Of a stretch of 24,271 nt of DNA, positions 23,269 through 24,271 are shown in pieces. Within the stretch, counting starts at the first letter, position 1. Each line of letters starts with the position of its first letter. The position numbers and the translations under genes were made by a program. Source of the stretch: a virus; IMG/VR virus record IMGVR_UViG_3300025000_000413, positions 1 through 24,271 of that record. One strand, written 5' to 3'. The notes beneath the pieces are model-generated. The model was given only the letters and a program-made list of their open reading frames with translations. It made no database searches and was not told where the DNA came from.

Positions 23269-23292
23269 AGAAAGGTGTTCATAAAACATTAA

Positions 23293-23328
23293 AAGCCCTA
23301 GCATTAGATTGCTTGGGGCTTGTTTTTT
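23293..23328 (+). terminator. Intrinsic terminator
   Basis: AAGCCC-TAGCA (from 23293) pairs with TGCT-T-GGGGCTT (to 23321) with a small bulge, followed by G and six T (23323-23328). A standard terminator for the membrane-protein gene that ends at 23268. Confidence 0.75.
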
Positions 23329-23412
23329 GATACGGTTGAGACATTGACTTGTCCATAAAATTAGATTTGAAGAACTAAAAATTATTAAGAATAAATATGA
23401 ATCATTTAGGAG

Positions 23413-23441
23413 TGGACTGGTATATGCATTGGTAGTATAAT
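23413..23441 (+). promoter_or_regulatory. Promoter of the tRNA-Leu gene
   Basis: TGGACT (23413-23418) and a perfect TATAAT (23436-23441) are 17 bases apart. Transcription would start near 23448, about 70 bases before the tRNA. The -35 is only 4 of 6 to consensus, but the spacing and -10 are ideal. Confidence 0.6.
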
Positions 23442-23458
23442 AACAGAGATTAACTCCC

Positions 23459-23697
23459 CACTGGATTTTTCAATCACTAAAAAACTCTATAACCCTTGGT
23501 ATCACAACAATTATTGCGGGAATGGCGGAACTGGCAGACGCACTGGATTTAGGTTCCAGCGGGTAACCGTGCAGGTTCAAGTCCTGTTTCCCGCACCATA
23601 AATGACAAGGGTTTGAGGGTGAATTGAGAAATCAATTTGCTCTTTTTGTTTTTTACAGGTACGCACTGGATTCAGAACATTTAGACGCACTGGATTT
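23459..23697 (+). repeat. Four copies of an ACTGGATT repeat around the tRNA
   Basis: CACTGGATTTTT at 23459-23470; AGACGCACTGGATTT at 23536-23550 (inside the tRNA D-arm to anticodon arm); ACGCACTGGATT at 23661-23672; AGACGCACTGGATTT at 23683-23697. The second and fourth copies match over 15 bases. They lie just upstream of a recombinase gene and so may be recombinase binding or attachment sites. Confidence 0.7.
23516..23598 (+). tRNA. tRNA-Leu (anticodon UAG), CCA encoded
   Basis: Acceptor stem GCGGGAA (23516-23522) pairs with TTCCCGC (23588-23594), then A and CCA. The anticodon stem CTGGA/TCCAG (23543-23547/23555-23559) carries the loop TTTAGGT with anticodon TAG, which reads CUA and probably other CUN codons. 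A variable arm (CGGG-TAA-CCG) and the T-arm GGTTCAAGTCC mark it as class II leucine tRNA. It appears intact. It could be phage-borne or a host gene next to an integrated element. Confidence 0.93.
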
Positions 23698-23760
23698 TTA
23701 GTGAATACCCATGATGAAGGAGAAATTTAGTAGGGGACAACAAAGAAAGGATTTTTTATT

Positions 23761-24271
23761 ATGGTTAGAAAATCGGCAATTGTTGCACCTACCAAAAGGA
23801 AATCTTATAAAATCCAAACCCTTACGGATTATTCAATTCAATTTGACGATTATTTAATTCACTGTGAGGAACGGAATCTAACCCAAAACACTGTCGATAG
23901 TTACAAGTTTTATTTAGGGTATCTCAAGAGGTATCTGGAAGAAAATCAACACTCATTATTAGTTGATGAAATCACAGAACGAGATTTAAAGGATTTTCTG
24001 ACTTTCATGCGAAAAGAAAAAAACAATAATCAAGCAACCATTAATGCTGCTATTGCACAATTAAGACCCTTTTTTAATTACCTTATTGATCAAGAAGTTA
24101 TCCAAGAGCATCCTATGGCTAAGATTAAAAAAGGAAAGATTGACAAAAAGCCAATTCTGCCTTTTTCAACAGACGATATTAAAAATCTGTTGAAACAACC
24201 TGATAAATCACGCAATGCAGGATATAGAGATTATTGCATGATGCTAACGCTTTTATCCACTGGAATGAGAA
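23761..24271 (+). CDS. Tyrosine recombinase/integrase, cut by window end
   Basis: ATG 23761 follows AAAGAAAGG at 10 bases. 170 residues are visible and the frame is open to the edge. The N-terminal SAM-like core-binding domain is complete: about residues 22-110, with FDDYLIHCEERNLTQNTVDSY, DEITERDLKDFLTFM and a NQATINAAIAQLRPFFNYLI helix. The catalytic domain begins at about 130 (LPFSTDDIKNLLKQ) and the last residues are LLSTGMR, where the Arg is the first catalytic residue of the family. The His and Tyr lie beyond the window. It resembles XerC/D-type phage or transposon recombinases. The gene follows a tRNA and repeats copying its anticodon arm, as expected for site-specific integration. Confidence 0.88.
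   Translation, partial: MVRKSAIVAPTKRKSYKIQTLTDYSIQFDDYLIHCEERNLTQNTVDSYKFYLGYLKRYLEENQHSLLVDEITERDLKDFLTFMRKEKNNNQATINAAIAQLRPFFNYLIDQEVIQEHPMAKIKKGKIDKKPILPFSTDDIKNLLKQPDKSRNAGYRDYCMMLTLLSTGMR

Noticed and set aside
1-24271. CRISPR array or insertion sequence
   Set aside because: No regularly spaced repeats and no transposase frame were found; the repeats near the tRNA are unevenly spaced and tRNA-derived.

Overview
The window reads as one continuous stretch of a tailed-phage genome (prophage, phage-plasmid or free phage) of a low-GC Gram-positive host. The evidence is a visibly AT-rich sequence, strong AGGAGG-type ribosome sites, frequent TTG starts, a tRNA-Leu that encodes its own CCA, and head and packaging genes of types common in Bacillota phages. 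No host housekeeping gene, rRNA or CRISPR array is seen.

Left part (1-7560): small genes of unknown function; a 384-residue protein with an XRE-like helix-turn-helix at its front and a J-domain-like HPD motif at its end; then a 1048-residue protein that carries the conserved landmarks of the YonO/QDE-1 class of single-chain double-psi-beta-barrel RNA polymerases (DYDGD catalytic triad at residues 572-576). Several intergenic gaps hold perfect 10-16 bp hairpins, mostly without a T-run.

Middle (7561-11856): a GC-rich, protein-free segment of about 200 bases that looks like a structured RNA; a DUF5659-like small protein; a 901-residue primase-polymerase fused to a superfamily 2 helicase, with a 74-base palindrome inside its reading frame; a small unknown protein with a clear terminator; and a GIY-YIG homing-type endonuclease.

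Right part (11857-24271): scaffold-like protein, major capsid protein, a small HTH gene, small and large terminase, and portal. Then comes a 630-base stretch without a supported gene and an antisense block of three membrane genes, two with zinc ribbons and one with a BamE-like domain. Two of these have the same 12-base motif upstream. The head genes then resume with a connector-like pair and an Ig-domain protein, followed by a small membrane protein, a tRNA-Leu(UAG) with its own promoter, an array of repeats copying the tRNA anticodon arm, and the start of a tyrosine recombinase cut by the window end.

Taken together: the phage brings its own replication initiator/unwinder and probably its own RNA polymerase, which could transcribe a subset of genes independently of the host enzyme. 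The capsid block makes and fills heads, and the antisense cassette looks like cargo (a moron) inserted into the head operon. The tRNA and recombinase are an integration or resolution module. The most unusual items are the RNA polymerase, the palindrome within the primase-helicase gene, the GC-rich RNA candidate, and the membrane cassette with its shared upstream motif.
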